From Cephalotus follicularis (lineage: Eukaryota; Streptophyta; Magnoliopsida; Oxalidales; Cephalotaceae), in NCBI GenBank assembly GCA_001972305.1, contig BDDD01000707.1, positions 87,173 to 151,172 of the forward strand: a DNA stretch of 64,000 nt. Reading direction: 5' to 3'. Shown piece after piece: positions 1 to 9,443 of the stretch (the stretch's first letter is position 1; each line of letters opens with the position of its first letter). A program made the position numbers and the translations under genes. The notes beneath the pieces are model-generated. The model ran no database searches. It was given only the letters and a program-made list of their open reading frames with translations, and was not told where the DNA came from.

Positions 1-1740
1 GAAAAGTTTCCTTATCGAATATTGGTCGATCGGAATAGAATATGAATGGTCATTGCGAATGGCTAGTGTGTCATCATGGATCATAGTGTATCATTATCGA
101 TCGCATCGTATCGGAATGGACCGTTGTTGAACGGTTGGTGATCGATTGTACCTTTATTGGACGTATAGTGATCGTTTGAACCGTTGTTGAGCGGTTGGCG
201 ATCGTATGAACCGTTATTGAGCATATAGTGATCGTTTTAACCTTTGTTGAGCGGTTAGCGATCGTATGAACTGTTATTGAACGGTTAGTGATCGAATGGG
301 TCGTTATTGGTCGGATAGTGGTCGAATGGACTGTTATAGAATACATGGGCATTGCACGGATGCTCGAGATAGATTGTGAATGAATTGATAGGGCGGCCAA
401 CTACTTATATGTGCTGGTATGGGACATTATATATATTTAGCCGACTGTTAGATGACAACTACATATGTTGTTAGCCTCCAGATTCCTAGTAGAGTGAACG
501 GATATGGACAGCGAATGGCTGTTGGCCGTAACAGACATGAATTGTATATTGGTATTGTCGTTAACGGCTGTGGGCCGTAAACGGATGCGAATTGTGAATG
601 GATATAGACCGTAAACGGCTATGGACCATGAACGGATGTGAAGCGTAATGGATAGAGCACAATCATGGATTGAATCGGGACGAAAGGCCCTGGATGATGG
701 TAGATGGTAGAGTTACTGATGACGTATTGTGTTATGACTTGTATAAATATGAAACGACATTGTTCACATTGCTTATGCTATGTACGCATCTCACATGATT
801 GACATTATATATATATCTGCTACACCTTTGCATACATTCATTGCATATGTGTATTGTACACAGCCATTGGCTACTGACCATTTCATTGAAATGAAGTGGG
901 TCAGGTTCAGGTTCATATGACAGCTACAGTGATTAGTCAAGACAAGCGCATGGTAAGAAATTACATTTCTCCAGCCTATCTTGTGTTATATGAATAAAGT
1001 AAAGGAACTGATATTTTGAGCCTTGTTATTGTACATTATATGACCTGCCGGCTTGTGGCAGTGCGTGAATATAAATGTGTGTTGATGTATTGGACCTGCC
1101 GGCATGTGGCAGTGCATCATTTGATCGATGTATGATATTTTTGGATAGGATCAGACCCATCTTTTGAGGTTTTGACATGACTATCCTTCGCATGCGTATG
1201 ATGTTATTGGATATGATCAAACCCGTCATTGAGGGTATTGAAAGGATTATCCTTTGCATGCAAATGATGTATTTGGGTGTAGTTGAGATGTAGTCTGCTG
1301 TGGGCAGAGCCCCCAGCATATAGATTGTGATGTGATGAGGGTTGATCCCCAACATATAAACTGTGGTTTATCAGGACGTATGGAGTCCGATAAACGAATA
1401 CTTCATACCGAAATTTCGAGAAATCTTAAGAGTTTGATTTTAATGGTTTCATCACTTGAGGTTCTAGAATGATGTAATGATATTGAATTGTGGTTTGATG
1501 AGGGCTGAGCCCATTTGTAAACCGTTGGTTCCTCCTTCGGGAGTGTGGACATACAAATTGTGTTTTCTTTACAGGGGGCATAGTCCTTTAAACGAATACT
1601 TCATGCCCGATTTTCGGGAGATTATAAGAGTTTAAATGTATTCAACTGATTATTCCGCTGACAGGATGTGATTGTTTAAAGTTCTAGATTATAGCACTTT
1701 TGGGTATGATTGATATATGATTGCTTGAATTGGACAGAAC
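1..1740 (+). repeat. Ty3 LTR family A, 3' part (truncated by window start)
   Basis: This stretch aligns by eye, block for block, with 49560-51150. Shared blocks include a GTATGGGA-loop hairpin (near 404-430), a direct 'trailing' block where TGACC..GGGTCAGGTTCAGG flanks a short dyad (near 868-915), CTGCCGGC hairpins (1040-1112) and a late block containing ATAAACGAATACTTCAT. That last block occurs twice here (near 1391 and 1589) but once at 50901, so this copy carries a local tandem duplication. The order of blocks gives plus orientation. No family A terminal GGGGCGTGACA is visible before the internal remnant at 1741. Non-coding; the long minus-strand reading frame at 74-400 is a by-product of a 30-bp array. 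Confidence 0.65.
129..338 (+). repeat. 30-bp tandem array in LTR A (about 7 units)
   Basis: Seven consecutive units of exactly 30 bp share the words GATCGTATGAACC and GTTATTGAGCGGTTAG. The unit contains an ACCGTT..AACGGT dyad where neighbours meet. Because 30 is a multiple of three, all frames stay open, which produces an apparent 10-residue protein repeat on the minus strand. An inverted, more diverged array of the same unit lies at about 9716-9880. Confidence 0.8.
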
Positions 1741-2201
1741 TATGCTGAATATACCAGTATAGGATCCTTACTGTTGGGAGATTGAAAGTGATTAACTGAA
1801 TAAGTGCTAATTGGAGTTATTTGGAGTTGCGGAATAATAATGGGTAAGATGTTGGGTTCTTGGAGACCCAGTGATGTGGATGTAGTATGGTTACAGATTG
1901 AACGAATACAGGTTATACGGTTACGGAATGTGCGGTCATAAACCATATGACTATGGATCGTACGATTATGAATTGTTTGATGTGGATGAGCTGTGGTCAC
2001 AAGCCTATCGCTCCAGTTTCTCCGTGCATCCGGCAATTAGCAAGATGTATCGAGATCTGAAGCTCGATATTGGTGGAAGTGTGATGGTAATACCATGGGC
2101 TTGGAAAGGCACTTAGAACGTGAGGAAGAAGTGAAGGCATTCTACCTTCACATGTTTAATCTAGGGAATCTCGGGACGAGATTTCTTTAAGGAGGGGAGG
2201 A
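1741..2201 (+). mobile_element. Ty3 (chromodomain type) internal remnant
   Basis: Around 2018-2062 the plus strand encodes a short match to the H2C2 zinc-binding N-terminal part of Ty3 integrase (HPAISKMYRDLK; the better-preserved element at 28574 has the same region). Around 2100-2175 is a scrap resembling the tail after the chromodomain (LERHLEREEEVKAFY). It ends in a purine-rich tract (TTAAGGAGGGGAGGA) directly before TGTAACGCCCC, the usual order polypurine tract then 3' LTR. Most of gag-pol is absent, so this is a relic. Confidence 0.6.
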
Positions 2202-4172
2202 TGTAACGCCCCAAATTTCATAAATAATTATTATGAAATTGGTGCGTGTACAGTTGTGATATAATCGATAGAGCCCGGAGTAATAAAAAGGCATTACGTA
2301 TTTAAGTCGTAATCGTGTTAGCTAAGATGGCTAATAAAACCTATTTTTAATGCGCGATAATAAAGCCCGAATGCTCGCAATATTATTGCGATTATTTTGG
2401 TGGTCGTTTGGATAAATTATGTCGCGTTTCATGGAAAAATCGGGACCCAGACTTTAGTATTTTAGCAGTAAATACTAAAGGGAAGCTAAGAGAATAAAGG
2501 GAGGGAGAGACCACACACGGGCGCATCACGCGCTTGTGCAAGAAAGAATAGCAGGCGCTCTGTGCGCCTTCTCCAGGGAGAGAGTGAGAGAGAGTGTGAG
2601 AGTGAGATCGGAGCAGAGGGAGAGAGAGCGCGCCGGAGCCAGCCACCGGACCGGGTGAGCACGGCGGTCATCCCAGGGCCTCCAACCGACGGTAACCTCC
2701 TCCTCTTCTTCTCTTTTTCTCTTCTTTTTCTTCTCCTTTACCGCCACTGTCGCCCCTCCTCCCAGAGTTTCCCGGCGCCGTTAGCGTCGCGGGTGGCTTG
2801 GGTTTTAGTGTAGATGGCTAGCTCTTGCCATTTTGACCACCGGTGAGGCGTGATTCGGCCAGAATCGGCCGGAATCACTAGGCTGAGTCGACTCAGCGAG
2901 TCGACTCACGGCTGCCTGAGACAGCGCTTTTGGCGTCGAGTCTCGGCGAGTCATGGGCATGGGTGTGTAGGACTGGTGAATGTGTGGCATTTTTGGGTGG
3001 TGATCGGACCTGTGGAGGTCCGGCGAGTTGACTCAGTGAGTTGCAACTCACTGCCGGCCGTGGCGCGGCGTTCGGGCCAATTCCTGGCGAGTGTTGACCG
3101 GTTTTGAGTAGACCGTTCAATGTGGAACCCATTGATGGGTGTTTCGTGAGCTGGATGAGTCGGCCGGATTCCGATCGGCGTTTCGGCGACGGAAATATTT
3201 TGTGTCCAACATAACGGAAATGTGTTGTATGTGCAGTGTGTGAGTGGCCATTGGATTTGGCATTGAGGAACTGATCAATCGACAAGAACCGGCTTCGGTT
3301 CAACGGTTATCGAAAAGGTTCGGGAATTGAACGTGCAGCTCGATTGTACGGTTGTTACTGCTGTAACAGGTAGGGGATGTTATAAATGTGGTTTGAGTTC
3401 AATTATAATGAATGTTCCTTGATGAAATGCATGCATATCGTGTCTTGGAATGATTGTGGGCTGTGGATTATGAATTGTGTGACTGTGTTAGGGTTTCTAT
3501 GAATAGTTAACCCGCTATGCATATAGTGTTTTACGATGATTGTAGATCGGATTGCATATGTTGTATGCCTTGAACTCGATTGGTTTTGAGACGTGTTGAA
3601 GGAACCATATTTTGGTTCGGTCAACCGTTGACGCTTAGGAAAGAAGCGTCGACGCTATAGATTGTTATACGGAGAACGAGTCCTGATTCGCGATAAACAT
3701 GGACGCTTAGAGATAACGTCGACGCTATGATTCGTTGTGTGTTAGAACGAATCGTTGTGAGTTGTAGCTTTGTTTTGATGCTATTTTTCTGCACTGTCTG
3801 CAGAATCCAGCCGACTGTCCAAGAGGACAGCCGACTGCTCAAGTGCGCCAGACGACTGTTCGGTACGAATAGCCGACTACTCAATGGATCCAGCCGACTG
3901 TGCTTGGGAGCCAGTCGACTGTCCATGTGTGTTACTGAGAAATGCCTGCAGAGGCTTGAGTAGCCGACTGCTGTAGGCCAGCGGCCGACTGTTGGGTATG
4001 AACAGTCGACTGTCAAGGATGACAGCCGACTGTCGAGTGTGGGCAGCCGACTGCCAGTTTAGGACAACCGACTGTTGAAGGAAAACAACCGACTGTCAGT
4101 GAGGGACAACCGATTGTTTGTGTCTGTCTTGCATTGTGGGCATGTGTATGCATCTTATACTGTGATTGTGAC
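2202..4172 (+). repeat. Ty3 LTR, left part (A-type start), split by a SIRE insertion
   Basis: Starts TGTAACGCCCC right after a polypurine tract and continues at 8346-9443 beyond the inserted SIRE element; total LTR about 3.07 kb. Positions 2530-3380 match 48580-49550 (LTR A: CCGACGGTAAC, the tracts around TCGGCCAGAA, repeated GAGTTGACTCAGTGAG). From about 3760 the sequence matches LTR family B (23600-23940). The LTR therefore begins like A and ends like B. It carries two motif arrays: GACGCTT/GTCGACGC words at 3631-3725 and 14 CAGCCGACTG-type words at 3808-4115. Confidence 0.7.
3808..4115 (+). repeat. CAGCCGACTG array (14 words)
   Basis: Fourteen degenerate copies of CAGCCGACTG (variants CAGTCGACTG, ACAACCGACTG) separated by about 10-35 bp. 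The same array occurs at 23633-23932 and 30652-30962. CAGTCGACTG is a perfect 10-bp palindrome. Non-coding. Confidence 0.85.
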
Positions 4173-4299
4173 TGTTGACATTTATGTCTCAATCCTATGT
4201 TTTGATGATAACATATTTGTATTTAACAAAGTTTCTTTTTGTGCAAGAAAGATAAAAGATAAACACATCAGCAAAAATCTGCAGAAACTGCCCAGACCG

Positions 4300-4660
4300 C
4301 CGACGCTTGAAATTAAAGCGTCTGCGCTTTAGCTGACGGTCGAGACAAAGAACCAAGCGTCTACCGGTGAAGCACTTGGAGAATTGGAAATAACACTCCA
4401 AGCGTCGACGCTTAGATTCAGGCGTCTGCGCTTTAAGGCGCAAAACGCATGCGCTTAGTGCAAAGCGTCTGCTGTCTGATACAGAGAGTTTTTGGCAATT
4501 AAAATGTGCCTAAGCGACGACGCTCAAGTCTGGCGGTCGACGCTTTATCTGGCGGTCGACATAATCAATGGAACGTCTGCGCTTCAAGCAGAGAATTCAA
4601 AGTTGGGAGCCCCAACGGTCACATGACCGTCGACGCTTGGGAGAGGTCAGTCGACGCTTT
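4300..4660 (+). repeat. GTCGACGCTT / GCGTCTGCGCTT word array in SIRE LTR
   Basis: At least ten words of the form AAGCGTC(G/T)(A/G)CGCTT, many self-complementary, at 10-40 bp spacing, upstream of the TATA-like site. Repeated at 7446-7690. Similar words lie in several unrelated LTR families of this window. Confidence 0.8.
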
Positions 4661-4754
4661 GATCGTCTGCAGCAAATTTTCTGACAGTTTTCAGTGGACA
4701 TTCCATTAAGGAATTAATCCTAAACTAATCCCAACGGATCTATGAGGCATTAAG

Positions 4755-4762
4755 CTATAAAA
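4755..4762 (+). promoter_or_regulatory. Likely TATA box of SIRE 5' LTR
   Basis: CTATAAAA, conserved in the other LTR copy at 7785-7792, downstream of the motif array and about 560 bp before the LTR end. Position fits a U3/R promoter; transcription not shown. Confidence 0.5.
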
Positions 4763-5320
4763 TGACGAATGATTTGAAGTGCAGAGGTGAGAACAACACA
4801 AGTGAATCAAGCATACAAACATCATTCAAGAAAATAACATTCAAAGCATTCAAATCAAAGAGCTCTATCAAAAGTCTCATTTTTGCTTTCAAAGCCAATT
4901 CTTGTTCTCATTACATTGAGCAATCCTATATTGTAATATCCAACCTTGTGAGAGGTTTAGTCACAAAAACAAACATTTATTCTTTGATTGTAATAGGGGA
5001 GTGAACCCTAGAACATTTGGGGAGTGAACCCAAAGTGAGATTGTAAGTGATTGAGGTCAATCACCAAGGTGCAACCGAATACCACCCGTAATTGTATTCG
5101 GAGAATTAGTGGAACCTCAAGGAGATCCTTGGGAAAAGTGGACGTAGGCAAGAGTTTGGCCGAACCACTCTAAAACTAGTGTTTGCACATCTCTAAACTC
5201 TATCTCTTTACTTTGTGTTCATATTGTGTTTGCTTATTGTTCTTATTCATTGCAAATAAGCTTAGAATTTTTAGAAACTACAATTCCCACCCCCCCCCCC
5301 CCCCTTGTAGTTTATTCAAT

Positions 5321-5332
5321 TGGTATCAGAGA
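5321..5332 (+). other. Primer-binding site (initiator tRNA-Met type)
   Basis: TGGTATCAGAGA begins two bases after the LTR end and matches the plant tRNA-iMet 3' end complement (TGGTATCAGAGC) except for the last base. Confidence 0.8.
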
Positions 5333-5383
5333 CTTAGGCTTATAATTCTTAATTGTTAGAGCCTTTAACGATTCTTGACAATA

Positions 5384-5629
5384 TGAACTCAAACATGGGA
5401 GAAAGCCAAAACATCTCCAAACCCCCTTTCTTTGATGGCAATAACTATAGCCATTGGAAGGCCAAGATGACCATATTCATTCAATCCCTAGACTATAACC
5501 TTTGGGACCTCATAGTTGATGGTCCTAATCTCCCCACTATCACACTTGAGAATGGGGAAGTTGTCTCTAAACCTAGGAATTTATATGATGACAACGATAG
5601 AAAACGTGTGCAAATAAATGCTAAGGCCA
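5384..5629 (+). mobile_element. SIRE gag, N-terminal region
   Basis: Encodes the start of a Copia gag polyprotein (MNSNMGESQNISKPPFF..NYSHWK..DYNLWDLIVDG), the nucleic-acid-binding structural protein of the element. It starts 51 bp after the primer-binding site and runs up to the N gap. The C-terminal gag region lies at 6893-7442. Confidence 0.8.
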
Positions 5630-5654
5630 NNNNNNNNNNNNNNNNNNNNNNNNN
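5630..5654. other. Assembly gap (25 N)
   Basis: A run of 25 N. Sequence to its left is SIRE gag; sequence to its right is Ty3 LTR family B. Immediately right of it is a perfect 28-bp tandem duplication (5655-5682 and 5683-5710). Unlike neighbours on the two sides make a misjoin plausible. Confidence 0.95.
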
Positions 5655-6372
5655 CTGCCTGTTGTAGTCCTATGTGGACATCCTGCCTGTTGTAGTCCTA
5701 TGTGGACATCCTGTACTGCTTGTTGGTCCTGCACGGACATTACTGTGATTGTGGCGTAGCCCTGGCCGAGTTACTATTGTACTGTTACTGCTTACGTATA
5801 ATTCTATATATGTAATACTGGTAATTACCGTACTGATAAACATATATAATATTTTTATACACGTATAAACTGGGTTCCACTGTACTGCATCATTTATGCA
5901 TTCATATCATAACATGCATTGATTTTAATTCCGAACTGCTGTTATGCTTTAGCCAAGTGAGGACAACGGCTAACCCCCTACTTTACAGATTGATGCCATG
6001 GACCTGTGGGACCGACATGAAGGAGGATCAAGTTGTCATGATCTTGCTTCTGCTTGTGCTTTTGCTTTGTCTTAAACCGATGTTGGTTATAGTTCCCGGT
6101 TATACTGTTGTAATAATCTTGTTCTTGACAGATTTTAAACCTGTACTGTTTTTCACGCTCCGTTTATGGGCGATTAGCTTGATGTTTTGTTCTTGAGTAG
6201 CGTGTGGTATGGGACACACGTTACGGTTTACAGCTTATGGTTTTGTGCTTCCGCAACTGTTGTACCTTGTTAAAGGTTTAAGTTTTAATTTTTATGGTTT
6301 GGCATGAGCTGTATGTTTGTGTTAATTGCCTTTACCGCTTTAATGCTGCGTTTTTGTAAACGGGGTGTGACA
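5655..6372 (+). repeat. Ty3 LTR family B, 3' end piece inside SIRE
   Basis: Matches the last ~400 bp of LTR B (24650-25093): GTGAGGACAACGGCTAACCCCC, CACGCTCCGTTTATGGGC, the GTATGGGA hairpin and terminal GGGGTGTGACA ending at 6372. It begins at the assembly gap. Whether it is a nested insertion or an assembly artefact cannot be decided from the sequence. Confidence 0.75.
6197..6224 (+). other. GTATGGGA-loop hairpin (LTR B type)
   Basis: Arm GTAGCGTGTG (6197-6206), loop GTATGGGA (6207-6214), arm CACACGTTAC (6215-6224): ten pairs, one of them G-U. Same loop and position as in the other LTR B copies, but different arms. Confidence 0.75.
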
Positions 6373-6892
6373 ATTTCATTTTAGCAACCGCTAATTAGGT
6401 TTTACCGACCGCTTTGGCGGTCGGTATTTGTCATTATTTCGAATTTATGCAGATTGCTTTTACGGTTCCTTTTACACAGTTCCTTTTTTTTACATCTTCA
6501 TCGCTCTCTATCTTCATCTTCCTCGCTCTCTATCATTCAAAATCTCTCTATCGTCAACTCCAAATCGATCGCTCCAAGCTCGAAGTTCCAAATTAATCGC
6601 TCGAAGCTCAAAGCTCCAAATCGACCAACTATTTGTGTCCAGATCCTCTCAATCGCTTCAAGCTTCAAATCGACAAACGGTTGCTTCCAAATCCGATTTC
6701 AAGTACCGTTTTCACTCTTTTTTTATGGTTTCTGAAAGTAAGAAAAATCGGTTATTTGAACTAATATTGGTTTGGTCAACTGGACAGTCTCTCACCCATG
6801 GATACGGCAGCTTACCGTTGCCTTGAATGCTTTTTAGCCTGCTTTTGTTTTAGTGTATTTGGTTCCTCGAATTTATGCAGAATGCTTTTTAA
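6373..6892. other. Unclassified insert with a GC-arm hairpin, between LTR end and gag
   Basis: Begins with GCAACCGCTAATTAGG followed by a perfect hairpin: TACCGACCGC (6403-6412), loop TTTG, GCGGTCGGTA (6417-6426). Such repeats resemble the subterminal repeats of dicot CACTA DNA transposons, but no CACTA terminus is seen. The rest (6480-6700) is rich in short words such as AAGCTCCAAATCG and CTCTCTATC. A near-copy of ATTTATGCAGA(T/A)TGCTTTT flanks it (6439-6460 and 6869-6890). No credible protein. Confidence 0.35.
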
Positions 6893-7442
6893 CTCATGAG
6901 ATGTTTACCATGAACGAAAATGAAGATATCAAATCTATGTTTTCTAGATTTACTAATATTATAAATGCATTACAAGCTTTGGATAAAGTCTATTCTAACA
7001 GTGAAATGGTAAGAAAAATCCTTAGGTGCTTGCCAAGATCGTGGATGCCAAAGGTCACCGCAATTGAGGAAGCAAAGAACCTCAATGTTCTTACATTGGA
7101 GGATCTTCTTGGGTCATTGATGACTCATGAGTTATCTATGCAAAAGAAGGATGATGATGAAGAAAAAGAAAAGAAGAAGAAGAAAATTGTGGCCTTGAAG
7201 TCATCCCAAACCGAAGACTCCGAGGATGATGATGATGATATTGACGAGGAACTTGCTTTCATCACCCGGAGATTCAAGAAATTCCTTACCGGGAAAAAGA
7301 AATTCGGTGGGAGGCCAAACAAGAAGTTCCACCACAAGGGAGAAGCAAGCAAGATAGAAGAAATCATATGCTACGAATGCAATAAACCGGGGCACTATAA
7401 AAGCGATTGCCCCCGCCTAAAGAAGAAGGATTTGGTGAAGAA
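6893..7442 (+). mobile_element. SIRE gag, C-terminal region with CCHC zinc knuckle
   Basis: Encodes MFTMNENEDIKSMFSRF..LPRSW..L.LEDLLGSLMTHE, a lysine/glutamate-rich linker, an acidic stretch (EDSEDDDDDIDEE) and one zinc knuckle C-Y-E-C-N-K-P-G-H-Y-K-S-D-C near 7372-7413, which binds element RNA in the capsid. It runs directly into LTR sequence. No pol follows. Confidence 0.85.
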
Positions 7443-8340
7443 GAGATTCAGGCGTCTGCGCTTTAAGGCGCAAAACGCATGCGCTTAGTGCAAAGCGTCT
7501 GCTGTCTGATACAGAGAGTTTTTGGCAATTAAAATGTGCCTAAGCGACGACGCTCAAGTCTGGCGGTCGACACTTTATCTGGCGGTCGACATAATCAATG
7601 GAACGTCTGCGCTTCAAGCAGAGAATTCAAAGTTTGGAGCCCCAACGGTCACATGACCGTCGACGCTTGGGAGAGGTCAGTCGACGCTTTGATCGTCTGC
7701 AGCAAATTTTCTGACAGTTTTCAGTGGACATTCCATTAAGGAATTAATCCTAAACTAATCCCAACGGATCTATGAGGCATTAAGCTATAAAATGACGAAT
7801 GATTTGAAGTGCAGAGGTGAGAACAACACAAGTGAATCAAGCATACAAACATCATTCAAGAAAATAACATTCAAAGCATTCAAATCAAAGAGCTCTATCA
7901 AAAGTCTCATTTTTGCTTTCAAAGCCAATTCTTGTTCTCATTACATTGAGTAATCCTATATTGTAATATCCAACCTTGTGAGAGGTTTAGTCACAAAAAC
8001 AAACATTTATTCTTTGATTGTAATAGGGGAGTGAACCCTAGAACATTTGGGGAGTGAACCCAAAGTGAGATTGTAAGTGATTGAGGTCAATCACCAAGGT
8101 GCAACCGAATACCACCCGTAATTGTATTTGGAGAATTAGTGGAACCTCAAGGAGATCCTTGGGAAAAGTGGACGTAGGCAAGAGTTTGGCCGAACCACTC
8201 TAAAACTAGTGTTTGCACATCTCTAAACTCTATCTGTTTTCTTTGTGTTCATATTGTGTTTGCTTATTGTTCTTAATTCATTGCAAATAAGCATAGATTT
8301 TTTAGAAACTACAATTCACCCCCCGCTTGTAGTTTATTCA
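7443..8340 (+). repeat. SIRE 3' LTR (partial)
   Basis: Matches 4412-5318 at about 99% by eye, including the TATA-like CTATAAAA (7785-7792) and most of the motif array. Ends AGTTTATTCA at 8340, followed by target duplication GTGAC (8341-8345), beyond which the host LTR B sequence resumes. Confidence 0.9.
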
Positions 8341-8345
8341 GTGAC

Positions 8346-9443
8346 TGAGTATTGTTGATTGTGAACTGTTGTATCATTCTTTTGGAAGTGTATTCATGAT
8401 CATTATAAATCATTATTTTACACAAAAATGTATGTTCAAGCATATATATATTTTCGAAGGCTGTGAAAATGGCTTCCAAACATCGTGATCTGAGTTTTGT
8501 AAACATTGTGAAATGAGTTTTGTAACATTGTGAATCGAGAACCGTGACATCGTGAAAATGAGTTTTTTTTTCAAGTATCTTTGTTTTATAAATTTACTTG
8601 GAAAACTGTTTTGAGCATGGAGGTGACTGTGATTGTGATTGAGTTGACTGTGGTTTGCCGATTGTGATTGTGATTGTGATTGTGACCGTACTAATTGCGT
8701 GGCAGAGATGCCAGCGATGACTAGTGGTCGGGTTGACTCAGGGGCCAGGAGTTGGCTGGGTAACTCATTGTACCGTGACCTGCTTCGTGCCATCCGGAGT
8801 CGGGGCCGATGATAGGAGTACGACGTTGGGGCCAGGAGTTGGCGACGCTCTTCGTACCCACCGTGAACCGTGAACCGAGTATTGTGTAGTCCTTTGGACT
8901 TGTTTGAGACCGTGAATTGTGACATCGTGAACTGTGACATTGTGGTTGGGTATATATATGTATATATATGCATCGGGATATAGTATGTATTGCATCATGT
9001 TGCATTCATCACATAGCATTCTTTATCGTTGACCCTAAATCATGTTTATAACTTAGCCGAGTGAGGACAAAGGCTAACCCCCCCTACAGTTTCAGATTGA
9101 TTTCAGGTTGATGCAGCGGATTGCTACCGTTGAGCTCCGTGGAGCAAAGTGGAGTTTATGTTGTTTCTGCTTTTGAGAAACATTAGTGGATCTTTGTAAT
9201 AAATGAATCGATGTATTGATGAATATTGTTCACGCTCCGTTTAAGGGCAGTTAACTTTGATGATGTTTTTTGTTGTAGCATGTAGTATGGGATGTATGTT
9301 ACGTTTTATTTCGGCTTATATTTAAATGCTTCCGCAAGTTGTTATGGCATTGGAAAGTTTTAAATTTATGGTAAATTCCATAAGCCGGATTTATATGTTG
9401 ATTGCCACCACTATATATGTTGTTATGGGAACGGGGTGTGACA
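8346..9443 (+). repeat. Ty3 LTR, right part (B-type end)
   Basis: Resumes the LTR interrupted by the SIRE element. It matches 24010-25093: words CCGTGA/TTGTGA repeated, (GTGATT)n at 8625-8690, a TATATATG tract, GTGAGGACAAAGGCTAACCCCC, CACGCTCCGTTTAAGGGC, GTATGGGA hairpin (9275-9302), AAATGCTTCCGCAAG, and terminal GGGGTGTGACA ending at 9443. Confidence 0.8.
9275..9302 (+). other. GTATGGGA-loop hairpin
   Basis: Arms GTAGCATGTA (9275-9284) and TGTATGTTAC (9293-9302) around GTATGGGA. All ten positions can pair at RNA level, three as G-U. At DNA level the palindrome is imperfect. Confidence 0.7.

Larger units (their letters stand above)
4173..5318 (+). repeat. SIRE 5' LTR
   Basis: 1146 bp, TGTTGACATTTATG to AGTTTATTCA; the repeated copy is 7443-8340. 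Contains CTATAAAA at 4755-4762 as a likely TATA box. The U3 region (4300-4660) has a cluster of AAGCGTCTGCGCTT and GTCGACGCTT words. A run of about 15 C lies at 5290-5304, against six in the other copy. Confidence 0.85.
4173..8340 (+). mobile_element. SIRE-type Copia element, young but scrambled inside
   Basis: Bounded by a 5-bp target duplication GTGAC (4168-4172 and 8341-8345), inserted into a Ty3 LTR. Parts: 5' LTR 4173-5318, primer-binding site 5321-5332, gag pieces 5384-5629 and 6893-7442, partial 3' LTR 7443-8340. The gag start (SKPPFFDGNNYSHWKAKM) and CCHC knuckle (CYECNKPGHYKSDC) are typical of the SIRE/Maximus lineage. No protease, integrase or reverse transcriptase is present, so it is broken. 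The shared LTR portions differ at only about 1 in 100 positions by eye, suggesting insertion under about one million years ago if common plant LTR rates apply. A 25-N gap and a foreign LTR piece lie inside, so part of the structure may be an assembly join. Confidence 0.8.

Noticed and set aside
74-400. 108-residue minus-strand frame with 10-residue repeats
   Set aside because: Produced by the 30-bp array, which keeps every frame in step; no domain, and the inverted copy does not keep the frame.
4195-4443. Minus-strand frame rich in KRRR
   Set aside because: Translation of the GCGTCTGCGCTT array, non-coding LTR.
5957-6196. Hydrophobic small protein frame (membrane-like)
   Set aside because: Lies in the conserved 3' part of LTR B; the other copies do not keep the frame.
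6428-6826. Overlapping frames at 6414-6826
   Set aside because: Low-complexity TC-rich repeats without domain match; no splice or start context that sets them apart.
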